NCBI GenBank assembly: GCA_963728965.1
Contig: CAVSMH010000012.1
Coordinates: 620,001 to 684,000, forward strand
Direction of reading: 5' to 3'
Length of the DNA: 64,000 nucleotides
DNA from: DASQZT01 sp963728965
GTDB taxonomy: Bacteria > Acidobacteriota > Terriglobia > Bryobacterales > Bryobacteraceae
Position numbers and translations under genes: made by a program. Position 1 is the stretch's first letter. Every line of letters begins with the position of its first letter. Under the pieces are notes generated by a model, which saw only the letters and a list, made by a program, of their open reading frames with translations, searched no databases and had not been told where the DNA came from. Shown piece after piece: positions 18,412 through 26,909 of this stretch.

Positions 18412-18701
18412 GGCGGTGGGTCAGCGTGGGACGGCGGCGGGCGGATCCAGACGAGCCCGGCCGAAACGAGAGCGCACCTGACATTACCTCAGGATAAGCC
18501 CTTGCAGATCATTCGGCAGCGCCCGCCGACAAGTTTTCCGGAATTGTTCGAGAACAGGACTCGGCACGGTTGCGCGCTCGAGGTTGTGGTTGGCGTGGCC
18601 CTGAAGGGAACGCTTCAGGCCGGAGTCGCCATCGTGGCACACTTCGATCGCAGCTCCTCCGCCTCTCACAGATTATGCGGCCGAAAGTGCACCCAGCGCA
18701 T

Positions 18702-21284
18702 CTACTCCTGCCGCAAGGCCACCACGGCATCCACCCGCATCGCGCGCCGGGCCGGAAACCACACCGCCACCAAAGCCACGCTCAGCAGCACAACCGCAAC
18801 ACTGACATAGATCGCCGGATCCGTCGTCGTGACGCCATACACCTGCGACTGCAAAAACCGCGTCAGCACCAGCGCGCACACGATCCCGGCGACAATTCCG
18901 GCCGCAGTTAAAACGAGGCCGTCCCGGACCACCAGGCGTAGCACGTCCGCCGGCGCCGCGCCCATCGCCATGCGTATGCCCAACTCGGCCGTGCGCTGAT
19001 TCACCGTGTACGCCAGCAATCCATACAGCCCGATGGCAGCCAGCAGCAGCGCCAGCGCCGCGAAAGAGATCGTCGTCCACGTGATGTACCGCAGGTAGCT
19101 GTAGGAACGATCTACCAGGTATTCGAGCGTCCGGACCTTCCATACGGACTGCTGTTTCTCAACAGACCAGATGGCCTGCTTGACGCTATTGGCCAGAACC
19201 AGGGGAGCGCCTTTCGCACGGACGACCAGCGTCGCGAAGTCGTACGGATCCTGGGCATACGGCCTGTACAACTGTGGCTCACTCGAGTCATCCAGGGCCT
19301 GCTGCTTCACATCTCCGACGATGCCCACGATCGTTACCGCCGTGAAAGCCGTTGCGCCCATTGATACTCGCACCTGAAGCCCCAGCACGTCCCGCCCGGG
19401 CCAGAACCGGCCGGCAAAGGTTCGGTTCACCACCGCGACTGCTTGCGAATGCTCCCCGTCCGCCAACGAGAAGTCGCGCCCTTCGAGCAAAGGTATGCCT
19501 GCCGTCCTGAAGTATCCCGGCGATACGGGATTGTAGCTGATCACCACAGGCTCCGGGCGATCGGGCAAGGCGACCGAAATCCGATTGGCATTCCCGCTGA
19601 AGGGCAGGGCACCAACCAGTGCCGCTGATTCAACTCCCGGAACCCTCCCCACACTCGCGGCGATTTGATACTGAATCGAAGCCTGGCGGCTGGCACTCGG
19701 GTACTTATGCTGCGCGAGACGATACTCCATCGTCAGGACGCGCTCCGCACGGAAGCCCGGATCAATCGCCGCAACGTTGCGCAGGCTCGCCCCCAGAAGG
19801 CCTGCGCCGATGAGCAGCACCAGCGCCAGGGCAACCTGTCCGGCCACCAACGCCTTCTGTAACCCGCGCCTTCTCGTTCCACCCCGCTGCCGCAATGCCT
19901 CGGTTGCCTGTCTTCGGGCGCTGAGTGCCGGCGCCAGCCCGAACAAGATGCCGGTCAGAATGGCGACCGCCGCAAGATAGGCCAACGCTTTGGTGTTCAG
20001 ACGCAACTCCACCGATCCGACAAGATCCGGACTGTAGGCGCGGAGCATCTCGATCGCGAAATCCGCAAGCACCATCCCGGCTACGCCGCCGGCTGCCGCG
20101 AGCAACACGGATTCGGTCAGTAGTTGGCGCATCAGCCTGCGCGTCCTGGCACCCAGCGAAATGCGAATCGCGATCTCTTGCTTACGACCCGCTGCTTTCG
20201 CCAGCAGTAACCCCGCGATATTCGCACATCCCAGCAGCAGGACACACAAAGACGACGCACTCAGCACCAGCAGCGGCTTGCGCCTCGACCCCACCACAAT
20301 CTCGCTCAGCGCGTGCACGGCGACACCACGGTCGCGATTGGTCGCCGGGTACTCCTGTGCGAGCCGCAGCATGATGCCGCCGAGTTCCGCACGCGCCTGT
20401 TCCACCGTCGCGCCGGGCGCCCGCCGCACCAGCGCGAACACTGGCGCCCGGGCACGATCCCGTGAATAGCCCGGATAGTCACGCACCGGCATCCATACCT
20501 CGGCATTGGTGTAACGCGGCCGGAAACTCTCGGGAAGGATCCCGACCACCGTGTGTGCCTGGTTGTTCAGGATCAGGGAGCGCCCCAGAATGCTCGGGTC
20601 CGAGCCGAAACGGTCCCTCCACACTGCGTAGTTCAGTACGCAAACACCCGGTCCACCCGGCTTCTCATCTTCGGTACGGATGCCGCGCCCCAGCGCCGGA
20701 GTGACGCCGAGTATGTCGAAATACGAGCTTCCGACGAATCCGCCAATCAACCGGCCAGGTTCCTCAACGCCCGTGAAGTTGACACTCTGCACCTGCTCCG
20801 CGGAAACCGCGGAGATTGAACGTGCGGCAGCCAGTTCCTCCAGATCGGCGATCGAGAGGCCCGCACGATTCGAGTCCCTGGTCGTTCCGTAGATCTCGAC
20901 CAGACGATCCGGTTCGGGGTAGGGGAGCGGCCGCAGAAGCACCGCTTCCACGACGCTGAAGATCGCGCCATTGACGCCGATGGCCAGACCCAAAGTCAGT
21001 ACCGCGGCGGCCGTAAAGGCGCGCTCCCGGACCAGACGCCGGAGGCCGTACCGTACGTCCTGAAGGATGCTATGGATCCCTGTAAACACGTGCAGGTCGC
21101 GCGTGCTCTCGGCGGCAAGCGTCACGTTCCCGAAGCGCCGCCGTGCCTCATGGAGAGCTGCGTCGTGCGCCATCCCGCCCGCTTCGAGCTCCTCCGCCTT
21201 CATCTCGATATGCGAGCGCAGTTCGTCGTCCAGGTCCTCGTCCAGGCGCCGGTTCCACAACGATCGCAGCTTCAACCGTAGCAT
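18702..21284 (-). CDS. ADOP-family FtsX-like ABC permease
   Basis: An 860-residue permease. An N-terminal cytosolic prefix (RRLDEDLDDELRSHIEMKAE...ARRRFGN, residues 12-60) is the mark of the acidobacterial duplicated orphan permeases. Two FtsX/MacB units follow: a first span near 90-115 (AFTAAAVLTLGLAIGVNGAI), a MacB-like periplasmic domain, three further spans, and a repeat of the unit ending with YVSVAVVLLSVALVAVWFPA and the typical tail RAMRVDAVVALRQE. These proteins have no linked ATPase gene. The PadR gene overlaps its start by 13 bases, forming a two-gene operon. Confidence 0.93.
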   Translation of the reverse strand: MLRLKLRSLWNRRLDEDLDDELRSHIEMKAEELEAGGMAHDAALHEARRRFGNVTLAAESTRDLHVFTGIHSILQDVRYGLRRLVRERAFTAAAVLTLGLAIGVNGAIFSVVEAVLLRPLPYPEPDRLVEIYGTTRDSNRAGLSIADLEELAAARSISAVSAEQVQSVNFTGVEEPGRLIGGFVGSSYFDILGVTPALGRGIRTEDEKPGGPGVCVLNYAVWRDRFGSDPSILGRSLILNNQAHTVVGILPESFRPRYTNAEVWMPVRDYPGYSRDRARAPVFALVRRAPGATVEQARAELGGIMLRLAQEYPATNRDRGVAVHALSEIVVGSRRKPLLVLSASSLCVLLLGCANIAGLLLAKAAGRKQEIAIRISLGARTRRLMRQLLTESVLLAAAGGVAGMVLADFAIEMLRAYSPDLVGSVELRLNTKALAYLAAVAILTGILFGLAPALSARRQATEALRQRGGTRRRGLQKALVAGQVALALVLLIGAGLLGASLRNVAAIDPGFRAERVLTMEYRLAQHKYPSASRQASIQYQIAASVGRVPGVESAALVGALPFSGNANRISVALPDRPEPVVISYNPVSPGYFRTAGIPLLEGRDFSLADGEHSQAVAVVNRTFAGRFWPGRDVLGLQVRVSMGATAFTAVTIVGIVGDVKQQALDDSSEPQLYRPYAQDPYDFATLVVRAKGAPLVLANSVKQAIWSVEKQQSVWKVRTLEYLVDRSYSYLRYITWTTISFAALALLLAAIGLYGLLAYTVNQRTAELGIRMAMGAAPADVLRLVVRDGLVLTAAGIVAGIVCALVLTRFLQSQVYGVTTTDPAIYVSVAVVLLSVALVAVWFPARRAMRVDAVVALRQE

Positions 21285-21613
21285 TCCAGCACCTTTCGCA
21301 CCGCTAACGTCAGCTCAGCCCAGCGCTTCTGCTCGATGTTGAGCTGTCGCCGCCCGGCCGCCGTGAGGCTGTACAGTTTCACCCGCCGGTTCGTCGGCGA
21401 CGTGCTCCACTTCGAGGAGATCCACCCCAGTCCCTCGATGCGATGGAGCGCCGGATAGAGCGATCCTTCCTCCACGCGGAGAAAGTCGTCCGATACTTGC
21501 TGTATGTGACTCGAGATGGCATAGCCGTGCAGGGCGCCTCGGGCGGCGAGAGTATTGAGAACCAGAAGATCGAGCGTACCCTGCAGGTTCTCGCTTCTTA
21601 GAGATCTAGGCAT
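21272..21613 (-). CDS. PadR-family transcriptional regulator
   Basis: A 113-residue winged-helix protein: LQGTLDLLVLNTLAARGALHG, then YAISSHIQQVSDDFLRVEEGSLYPALHRIEGLGWI and the wing segment, the classic PadR pattern (EGSLYPAL). It lies directly upstream of, and overlaps, the ADOP permease, the standard pairing in Acidobacteria; it probably represses the operon. Nested inverted repeats cover its start codon and presumptive -10. Confidence 0.93.
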   Translation of the reverse strand: MPRSLRSENLQGTLDLLVLNTLAARGALHGYAISSHIQQVSDDFLRVEEGSLYPALHRIEGLGWISSKWSTSPTNRRVKLYSLTAAGRRQLNIEQKRWAELTLAVRKVLECYG

Positions 21614-21633
21614 AGACCACTATGTCTATAGTG
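21612..21633. promoter_or_regulatory. Nested inverted repeats at the padR start, probable auto-operator
   Basis: ATAGAC (21612-21617) and GTCTAT (21624-21629) flank CACTAT, which itself pairs with ATAGTG (21628-21633) across GTCT. On the minus strand the block contains a TATAGA-like -10 and touches the ATG at 21613. The remaining spacer to the PIG-L gene (21634-21950) holds no gene I can support. Confidence 0.45.
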
Positions 21634-21950
21634 CGGCGGCCTCAACAGGATGTCAACAGAAAACTGCTGCGACGAGGAGACGGCGCTTCCGGAAATGTGG
21701 CCGCAAACGCCGAAGCCGATTACCGGATCTGCGGTTTGGCAACGACGTGGACGACGAACCCGAACGAGGTCCTTGGCCGGATGGTCGAGTGTTCGGCGCC
21801 CAGCAATTCCTGCGGGCGCGAGATACTGTCGCGCCGAGGTAAAGTATTGTCGGGCCTGGCCCCCGGGTCCGCTCGGGAAAATGTAAATTGAATACTGCTT
21901 CGGCCGGCGCAGAGCAGGCCGGACATTTCGTTTGGAGAGGAGAAATCGAT

Positions 21951-22901
21951 ATGAAAACGCGTGTACTCTTCGTGGTGGCGTGGATTGCGGCCTGCGCCGT
22001 AGGGGTCGTCATCGGGACGGCGATGAAGGACCGCGTCCCGCGGGTGGCCCTGGCGCAGGCAGCGGCTGCACCGCAGCTTCCGGAGGATGGCAAGCTGCGG
22101 ATTATCGTCTTCGGCGCGCATCCGGACGACGCCGAGTATCGCGGGGCGGGTGTGGCGATGAAATGGGCTAAAGCGGGGCACCATGTCAAGTTCGTTTCGG
22201 CGACCAACGGCGACATCGGACACTGGCAAATGGCGGGAGGGCCGCTGGCCCAGCGGCGGAAGAAGGAAGTGCTGGAGGTCGCGCGGCGCCTGGGGGTAAC
22301 CACAGAGGTGCTCGATATTCACGATGGCGAGATCCTGCCCACGCTGGAGAACCGGCGCATGATCACGCGGCTGATCCGGCAGTGGAACGCCGATATCGTG
22401 ATCGCCAACCGGCCCAACGATTACCATCCGGACCACCGCTACACCTCGATTCTGGTTCAGGACTCGGCGTACATGGTGGGCGTGCCGTTCTTCTGTCCGG
22501 ATGTGCTGCCGGTCAAGCGAAACCCGGTGTTCCTCTACGCGTCGGACCGCTTCCAGCGGCCCAATCCGTTCCGCGCGGACGTGGCCGTGGGCATCGACGA
22601 GGTGATGGATCCGACGCTCGACGCGCTGCTGGTGATGGAGTCGCAAATCCAGGAAGGCGGAGCGGACGGACACGCCGGTCTCTATCCGGACGACCCGGCC
22701 GGGAAGCAGAAGCGCCGCGAGGAAGTGCGCCGGGGCCTCGCCCGGCGGTACGCCGCCGAAGCCGATCGCTACCGCGATGCGCTGGTGAAGTTTTATGGCA
22801 AGGAGAAGGCCCAGCAGATCCACTACGCGCAGGCGTTCGAGGTCTGCGAGTATGGACGGCAGCCCTCCCAGGAAGATCTGAAACGGATGTTTCCGTTTTG
22901 A
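21951..22901 (+). CDS. PIG-L family deacetylase, secreted
   Basis: A 316-residue protein with an N-terminal membrane/signal segment (residues 2-26), then the PIG-L/LmbE fold. The zinc motif is GAHPDDAEYRG near residue 60, with NRPNDYHPDHRY carrying the third-ligand region. Members hydrolyse N-acetyl groups on sugars (GlcNAc-PI, mycothiol precursors, antibiotics); the substrate here is unknown, and the signal implies action outside the cytoplasm. The start at 21951 is chosen because GGAGAGGAG lies nine bases upstream; an earlier in-frame start at 21888 lacks one. Confidence 0.9.
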   Translation: MKTRVLFVVAWIAACAVGVVIGTAMKDRVPRVALAQAAAAPQLPEDGKLRIIVFGAHPDDAEYRGAGVAMKWAKAGHHVKFVSATNGDIGHWQMAGGPLAQRRKKEVLEVARRLGVTTEVLDIHDGEILPTLENRRMITRLIRQWNADIVIANRPNDYHPDHRYTSILVQDSAYMVGVPFFCPDVLPVKRNPVFLYASDRFQRPNPFRADVAVGIDEVMDPTLDALLVMESQIQEGGADGHAGLYPDDPAGKQKRREEVRRGLARRYAAEADRYRDALVKFYGKEKAQQIHYAQAFEVCEYGRQPSQEDLKRMFPF

Positions 22902-22954
22902 GCCGCCCTACGGCGCAGCTCCCGAGCTTCGACGCCACGGCGGCGCTTGCGTCT

Positions 22955-23416
22955 TCAGGCCCTTCGGCGCATTTCGGCGCGCGCTTCGGCTTCCGCGGTG
23001 CGGGCGCGCTCGGCCTCGCGTTTGTCGTGTAGTTTCTTGCCTTTGGCCACGGCAATTTCGCACTTGATGCGTCCGCCTTTCAGGTAAAGCTTGGTGGGAA
23101 TGAGGGCCAACCCTTTTTCGCGGGTCTGGACAAGGAGCTTGTCGATTTCCTTGCGATGGAGTAATAATTTGCGGTTGCGGACGGGTGGGTGGTTCTCGCG
23201 GTTTCCGTGCGAATACTGGCTGATGTGGGCATTCATCAGCCACGCCTCGTTGTTCTGCACGGTGGCGTAGGCGTCTTTGAGCTGGACCTTGCCGTCCTTG
23301 GCGGACTTCACCTCGGTTCCAGTGAGGACCATGCCCGCTTCGAACCGGTCCATCAGGAAATAGTTGTGACCGGCCTGCCGGTTATCGCTCAGGATCTTGA
23401 AGGAAGTATCTTTCAC
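22955..23416 (-). CDS. smpB: SsrA-binding protein SmpB
   Basis: A 153-residue protein with ILSDNRQAGHNYFLMDRFEA, the core AGMVLTGTEVKSAKDGKVQL, and the basic C-terminal tail (KGKKLHDKREAERARTAEAE) that enters the ribosomal mRNA channel. SmpB carries tmRNA to stalled ribosomes. No tmRNA gene is seen beside it. The ATG directly precedes the conserved domain. Confidence 0.97.
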   Translation of the reverse strand: MKDTSFKILSDNRQAGHNYFLMDRFEAGMVLTGTEVKSAKDGKVQLKDAYATVQNNEAWLMNAHISQYSHGNRENHPPVRNRKLLLHRKEIDKLLVQTREKGLALIPTKLYLKGGRIKCEIAVAKGKKLHDKREAERARTAEAEARAEMRRRA

Positions 23417-23557
23417 GGCCGGCTCCGGGATTCGGAAGAGATTTTGCCCTCCACGCGCGGAAGCCCTGCATCGTCAATGAGTTTAGATGCCTCGGGTCCG
23501 CGGAACCGTAATTCATGGTAGCACAGGGTTTGCGCGAGGCCGGCAGATTACCACAAC

Positions 23558-25708
23558 ATGTCTGATTTCAATCGATTAGTCACGGTCCTGGTATCCGTCT
23601 TGCTGATCGGGCCCGCCATGCCCCTCGAAGCCCGTACCCGCAAAGGAGACAAATTCCTGGCCCAGGGGCGGGTCCACGAGGAGAAGAAGGAGTGGGACGC
23701 TGCCCTGGAGGAATACGAAAAAGCGCTGTCCGAAGATCCGATGGACCTGCAATATCAGATGGCGGCGCAAAAGACGCGATTCCAGGCCGGCCAGAAACAT
23801 GTTGACGAAGGTATGCGAATCCGCACTCTGGGCCAACTGGGCGAAGCGCTGCTCGAATTCCAAAAGGCCTACCAGATCAACCCCGGATCGGCGGTGGCGG
23901 AACAGGAAATCCTGCGCACCCAGGAGATGATTGAACGGGAGCGCAAACGGGTGGAGGAGACCGGCAAGGAATCGCCTCCCGGCGAACGTGGCCTGACGCC
24001 GGCCGAGCAGGCCAGGAAGAAGAGCGAAGAAAGGATCAAGCGGATGCTGCCGGTGCCGGAGTTGAAGCCGCTCAACCCCACCCCGATCAACCTTAAGATC
24101 AACGGGCAGCCGGTGAAAGTTCTGTTCGAAACGGTAGGGAAGATGGCTGGTCTGAACGTGCTGTGGGACCCCGACTATCAGAATCCCGCCCACAACAACC
24201 TGAACGTGGAAATCGACAACTCCACGGCGGAAGAGGCGCTGGACTATCTCTCCGTCATCACCAAATCCTACTGGAAGCCGCTTTCCGCCAACACCATCTT
24301 TATTACAAACGACAATCCGAACAAGCGGCGCGATTTCGCCGAAATGGTTGCCAAGACGTTCTACCTGACCAACCTGAACCTGACGCAGGAGCTTCAGGAA
24401 GTGATGAACGTGATCCGGACCGTGGCGGAGGTTACGCGCGTGGTGGTGTACAACTCGCAGAACGCGATCATCGTCCGTGGGGAGGCGGATCAGGTGGCGC
24501 TGGCCGAAAAACTAATCCGGGACCTGGACAAACCGCGACCCGAAGTGGTGGTGGACATTATGGTGATCGAGGCCAACAGCATCTTCAGCCGGCAACTCAC
24601 CACCGCGATTGCGTCGGGCGGCCTCACCGTGCCGGTGAACTTTACTCCCCGCAATGCGATTCAGGTGAAGACGCCCTCATCGGGCGACGGCAGCACGCCC
24701 GCGAGCGGCGATACGACGAGCGGAAGCGCGATCCCGCTGTCGCAATTGGGCCACCTGGCCAGTTCGGATTTCTCGATCACGCTGCCCAGCGCGCTGTTGC
24801 AGGCGGTGTTGAGCGACACCAAGACGAAAGTGCTGCAAGCTCCGCAACTGCGATCGGTGGATAATGCCAAGGCGTCGTTGAAGATCGGCGAGCGCGAACC
24901 GACCGCCACGGGCAGCTTCCAGCCGGGCATCGGCGGGGTGGGCATCAACCCGCTGGTCAACACGCAGTTCAACTACCTGGACGTGGGTGTGAACGTGGAG
25001 ATGACGCCGCGGGTGCATGAGAACGGCGACGTTTCGCTGCACATTGTGCTCGATATTTCGAGCGTTACCGGATCCGTGGACCTGGGTGGGATCAAGCAGC
25101 CGATCATCGGGCAGCGGAAAGTAGAGCATGACATCCGCCTGCACGAAGGCGAAGTGAACCTGTTGGGCGGGCTGACGAAGGAATCGGAAACGCGCGGGAT
25201 CACCGGGATTCCGGGGCTCAGCAGCATTCCGCTGCTCGGGCGGCTATTCTCCGGCGAGAGCACACAGAAAGAGCGTGGAGAGCTGATGATCGCGCTGATT
25301 CCGCACATCATCCGGCGGCCCGATTTTACCGCGGATAACCTGCGTGGGATTTCGGCGGGCAACCAGACGAGCATCCGGCTGAACTACGCACCGGCACCCG
25401 TGGTGGAACCGCCGGCGCGCGCTGCCGCAGCCGCTCCCGTTACACCGGCACCCGTGCCTGGCAGGGCCGCCGCGACACCGCCGGCACCCGGCACTCCGGG
25501 CGCAACGGCGCCGCTGACGGCGGCTACGCGCCGCCGGCTACCGCGCCGCCGGCCACCGCACCGCCGGCTACCGCACCGCCAGCCACCGCACCGCCAGCGG
25601 CTCCCGCCGGACCCACGACCAGTCCTGCCGCCGGGAATGTGCAGATCCAGCTTTCGCCCTCACAGATCGATACCGCAGTATCGAACAGCTTTACGGTCGC
25701 GGTCATGA
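23558..25708 (+). CDS. Secretin (GspD/PilQ-like), frame broken before its cohesin domain
   Basis: Signal peptide at residues 5-25. TPR-like repeats span about 30-130 (WDAALEEYEKALSEDPMDLQ; GEALLEFQKAYQINPGSA). N0/N1-type domains follow (VKVLFETVGKMAGLNVLWDP; YLTNLNLTQELQEVMNVIRT), then the secretin domain with VLQAPQLRSVDNAKASLKIG, VEMTPRVHENGDV and the family end GIPGLSSIPLLGRLFSG...ELMIALIPHIIRRP. It should form an outer-membrane ring for type II/IV-like export. The last 65 residues in this frame are Arg/Pro-rich nonsense: one base is missing in the first unit of a 15-bp repeat (about 25527), and restoring it joins the frame to the cohesin domain at 25639-26049. Two pseudopilins follow. Confidence 0.88.
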   Translation: MSDFNRLVTVLVSVLLIGPAMPLEARTRKGDKFLAQGRVHEEKKEWDAALEEYEKALSEDPMDLQYQMAAQKTRFQAGQKHVDEGMRIRTLGQLGEALLEFQKAYQINPGSAVAEQEILRTQEMIERERKRVEETGKESPPGERGLTPAEQARKKSEERIKRMLPVPELKPLNPTPINLKINGQPVKVLFETVGKMAGLNVLWDPDYQNPAHNNLNVEIDNSTAEEALDYLSVITKSYWKPLSANTIFITNDNPNKRRDFAEMVAKTFYLTNLNLTQELQEVMNVIRTVAEVTRVVVYNSQNAIIVRGEADQVALAEKLIRDLDKPRPEVVVDIMVIEANSIFSRQLTTAIASGGLTVPVNFTPRNAIQVKTPSSGDGSTPASGDTTSGSAIPLSQLGHLASSDFSITLPSALLQAVLSDTKTKVLQAPQLRSVDNAKASLKIGEREPTATGSFQPGIGGVGINPLVNTQFNYLDVGVNVEMTPRVHENGDVSLHIVLDISSVTGSVDLGGIKQPIIGQRKVEHDIRLHEGEVNLLGGLTKESETRGITGIPGLSSIPLLGRLFSGESTQKERGELMIALIPHIIRRPDFTADNLRGISAGNQTSIRLNYAPAPVVEPPARAAAAAPVTPAPVPGRAAATPPAPGTPGATAPLTAATRRRLPRRRPPHRRLPHRQPPHRQRLPPDPRPVLPPGMCRSSFRPHRSIPQYRTALRSRS
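25523..25596 (+). repeat. 15-bp tandem repeat encoding Ala-Thr-Ala-Pro-Pro, with a 14-bp first unit
   Basis: Units begin at 25523 (14 bases, GCTACGCGCCGCCG), 25537, 25552, 25567 and 25582 (15 bases each, consensus GCYACCGCRCCGCCR). The first unit lacks one C after GCTAC, and this is exactly where the reading frame of the secretin breaks. Insertion of that C gives an uninterrupted ATAPP linker. Confidence 0.85.
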
Positions 25709-26049
25709 TCGAGGGTGGCAGCGATGTGGCTTCCGCGCCGATGCAGGTCCAGTTCGATCCCAAGGCCCTGCGGCTAGTCGATGTCACCCGCGGGGATTAC
25801 CTGGCCAACGACAGCCAGCCGCCGGTGTTCACCAAGAACATCATGAACGATTCCGGCGCGGCGGCGATCCAGTTAAACCGCGTGCCGGGCTCGCCGGGCG
25901 CCAACGGATCGGGGGTCCTTGCCGTGCTGAATTTCCAAGCGCTGGCCAAGGGGGCCACGACGGTGAAGCTTGTCAATGTGACGGTGAGGAACTCCCAGGG
26001 CCAGGTGGTGCGAACCGCGAATCCGCAAGTGGCGGTTAGCGTAAAGTAG
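25639..26049 (+). CDS. Cohesin domain, C-terminal part of the frameshifted secretin
   Basis: About 136 residues with the cohesin/dockerin-type beta-sandwich pattern: VQIQLSPSQIDTAVSNSFTV, then ASAPMQVQFDPKALRLVDV, GVLAVLNFQALAKGATTVKL and VNVTVRNSQGQ. The frame extends upstream through the ATAPP repeats to about 25528, where it meets the secretin frame; the GTG at 25639 is only the first formal start. The domain is best read as the C-terminus of the secretin, as in Solibacter-type secretin-cohesin fusions I recall. It probably mediates binding at the outer membrane. It would be unexported if translated alone. Confidence 0.8.
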   Translation: MQIQLSPSQIDTAVSNSFTVAVMIEGGSDVASAPMQVQFDPKALRLVDVTRGDYLANDSQPPVFTKNIMNDSGAAAIQLNRVPGSPGANGSGVLAVLNFQALAKGATTVKLVNVTVRNSQGQVVRTANPQVAVSVK

Positions 26050-26053
26050 GCTT

Positions 26054-26524
26054 ATGAAAGGCAGGCGAAGCCAACGCGGCTTGACGCTCATCGAATTGAT
26101 CGTCGCCTTTACCATCATGTTGATCCTGACCACGATGGCGGTCCCGCTGGCGCGTTCCAAGGTCCGCGCGGAACGGGAGCGGGACTTGCGGGCAGCGCTG
26201 CGCGAAATGCGGATGGCCATAGACAAATACAACGACAATTGCGTGCAGGGCTTCTTCGGTCCACCTAAGGCGGACAGCTATTGCTACCCGGAATCCCTGG
26301 AAATCCTGGTCGAGGGGCAGAAGTTGGCCCAAAGCGCGGATGGGAAGACGATCAAATTCCTGCGCCGGATCCCGCGCGACCCTTTCACCGGCAAGAACGA
26401 GTGGGGCATACGCAGCGTGCAGGACGATCCCAAATCGACGAGTTGGGGTGGGCAGAATGTTTTCGATGTCTACAGCAAGACTTACGACAAGGCGCCCGAT
26501 GGCTCGGCTTATTCCGACTGGTAA
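26054..26524 (+). CDS. Type II secretion pseudopilin (GspG-like)
   Basis: A 156-residue prepilin. The cleavage site is QRG/LTLIELIVAF with Glu at +5 and a hydrophobic helix to about residue 33. The globular part has the GspG-like layout (REMRMAIDKYNDNCVQGFFG; FLRRIPRDPFTGKNEWGI). It starts four bases after the cohesin stop, so it is in the same operon. It should be processed by a prepilin peptidase encoded elsewhere and form part of a periplasmic pseudopilus. Confidence 0.88.
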   Translation: MKGRRSQRGLTLIELIVAFTIMLILTTMAVPLARSKVRAERERDLRAALREMRMAIDKYNDNCVQGFFGPPKADSYCYPESLEILVEGQKLAQSADGKTIKFLRRIPRDPFTGKNEWGIRSVQDDPKSTSWGGQNVFDVYSKTYDKAPDGSAYSDW

Positions 26525-26909
26525 ACGCATTCGGGGGTTTACCTTTGTCGAGCTGATGGTCGTCATCACGATCATCGTAATTCTCGTCACGATGGCCATC
26601 CCTATCTATACCCGCACGCTGAACCGGTCGCGGGAGACCGTCTTGAAGAACAACCTGTTCACACTGCGTACGGTGATCGACAACTACACCTACGATAAGC
26701 AGAAAGCGCCGCAGTCGCTGGAGGACCTGGTGACGGACGGTTACCTGAAGGAAGTTCCGTATGATCCCATTACCGGGTCCAACCAAACCTGGAAGATCAT
26801 CATGGAAGATGCGAGCCAGAGCGTGAACCAGTCGGAACCGGGGATTTTCGACGTCAAGAGCGGATCAGATAAGATAAGCTCTGATGGAACCCCTTACGCG
26901 GAGTGGTAG
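26499..26909 (+). CDS. Type II secretion pseudopilin (GspG-like), second copy
   Basis: A 136-residue prepilin with cleavage site IRG/FTFVELMVVI, Glu at +5 and the hydrophobic helix VVITIIVILVTMAIPIYTRT. The C-terminal part (LEDLVTDGYLKEVPYDPITG) is the major-pseudopilin calcium-loop region. The ATG at 26499 overlaps the end of the first pseudopilin by 26 bases; the next gene overlaps this one by another 26, implying tight co-translation. Confidence 0.88.
   Translation: MARLIPTGKRIRGFTFVELMVVITIIVILVTMAIPIYTRTLNRSRETVLKNNLFTLRTVIDNYTYDKQKAPQSLEDLVTDGYLKEVPYDPITGSNQTWKIIMEDASQSVNQSEPGIFDVKSGSDKISSDGTPYAEW

Noticed and set aside
22902..23600. tmRNA gene next to smpB
   Set aside because: No tRNA-Ala-like ends or tag-peptide frame could be seen in the flanks.
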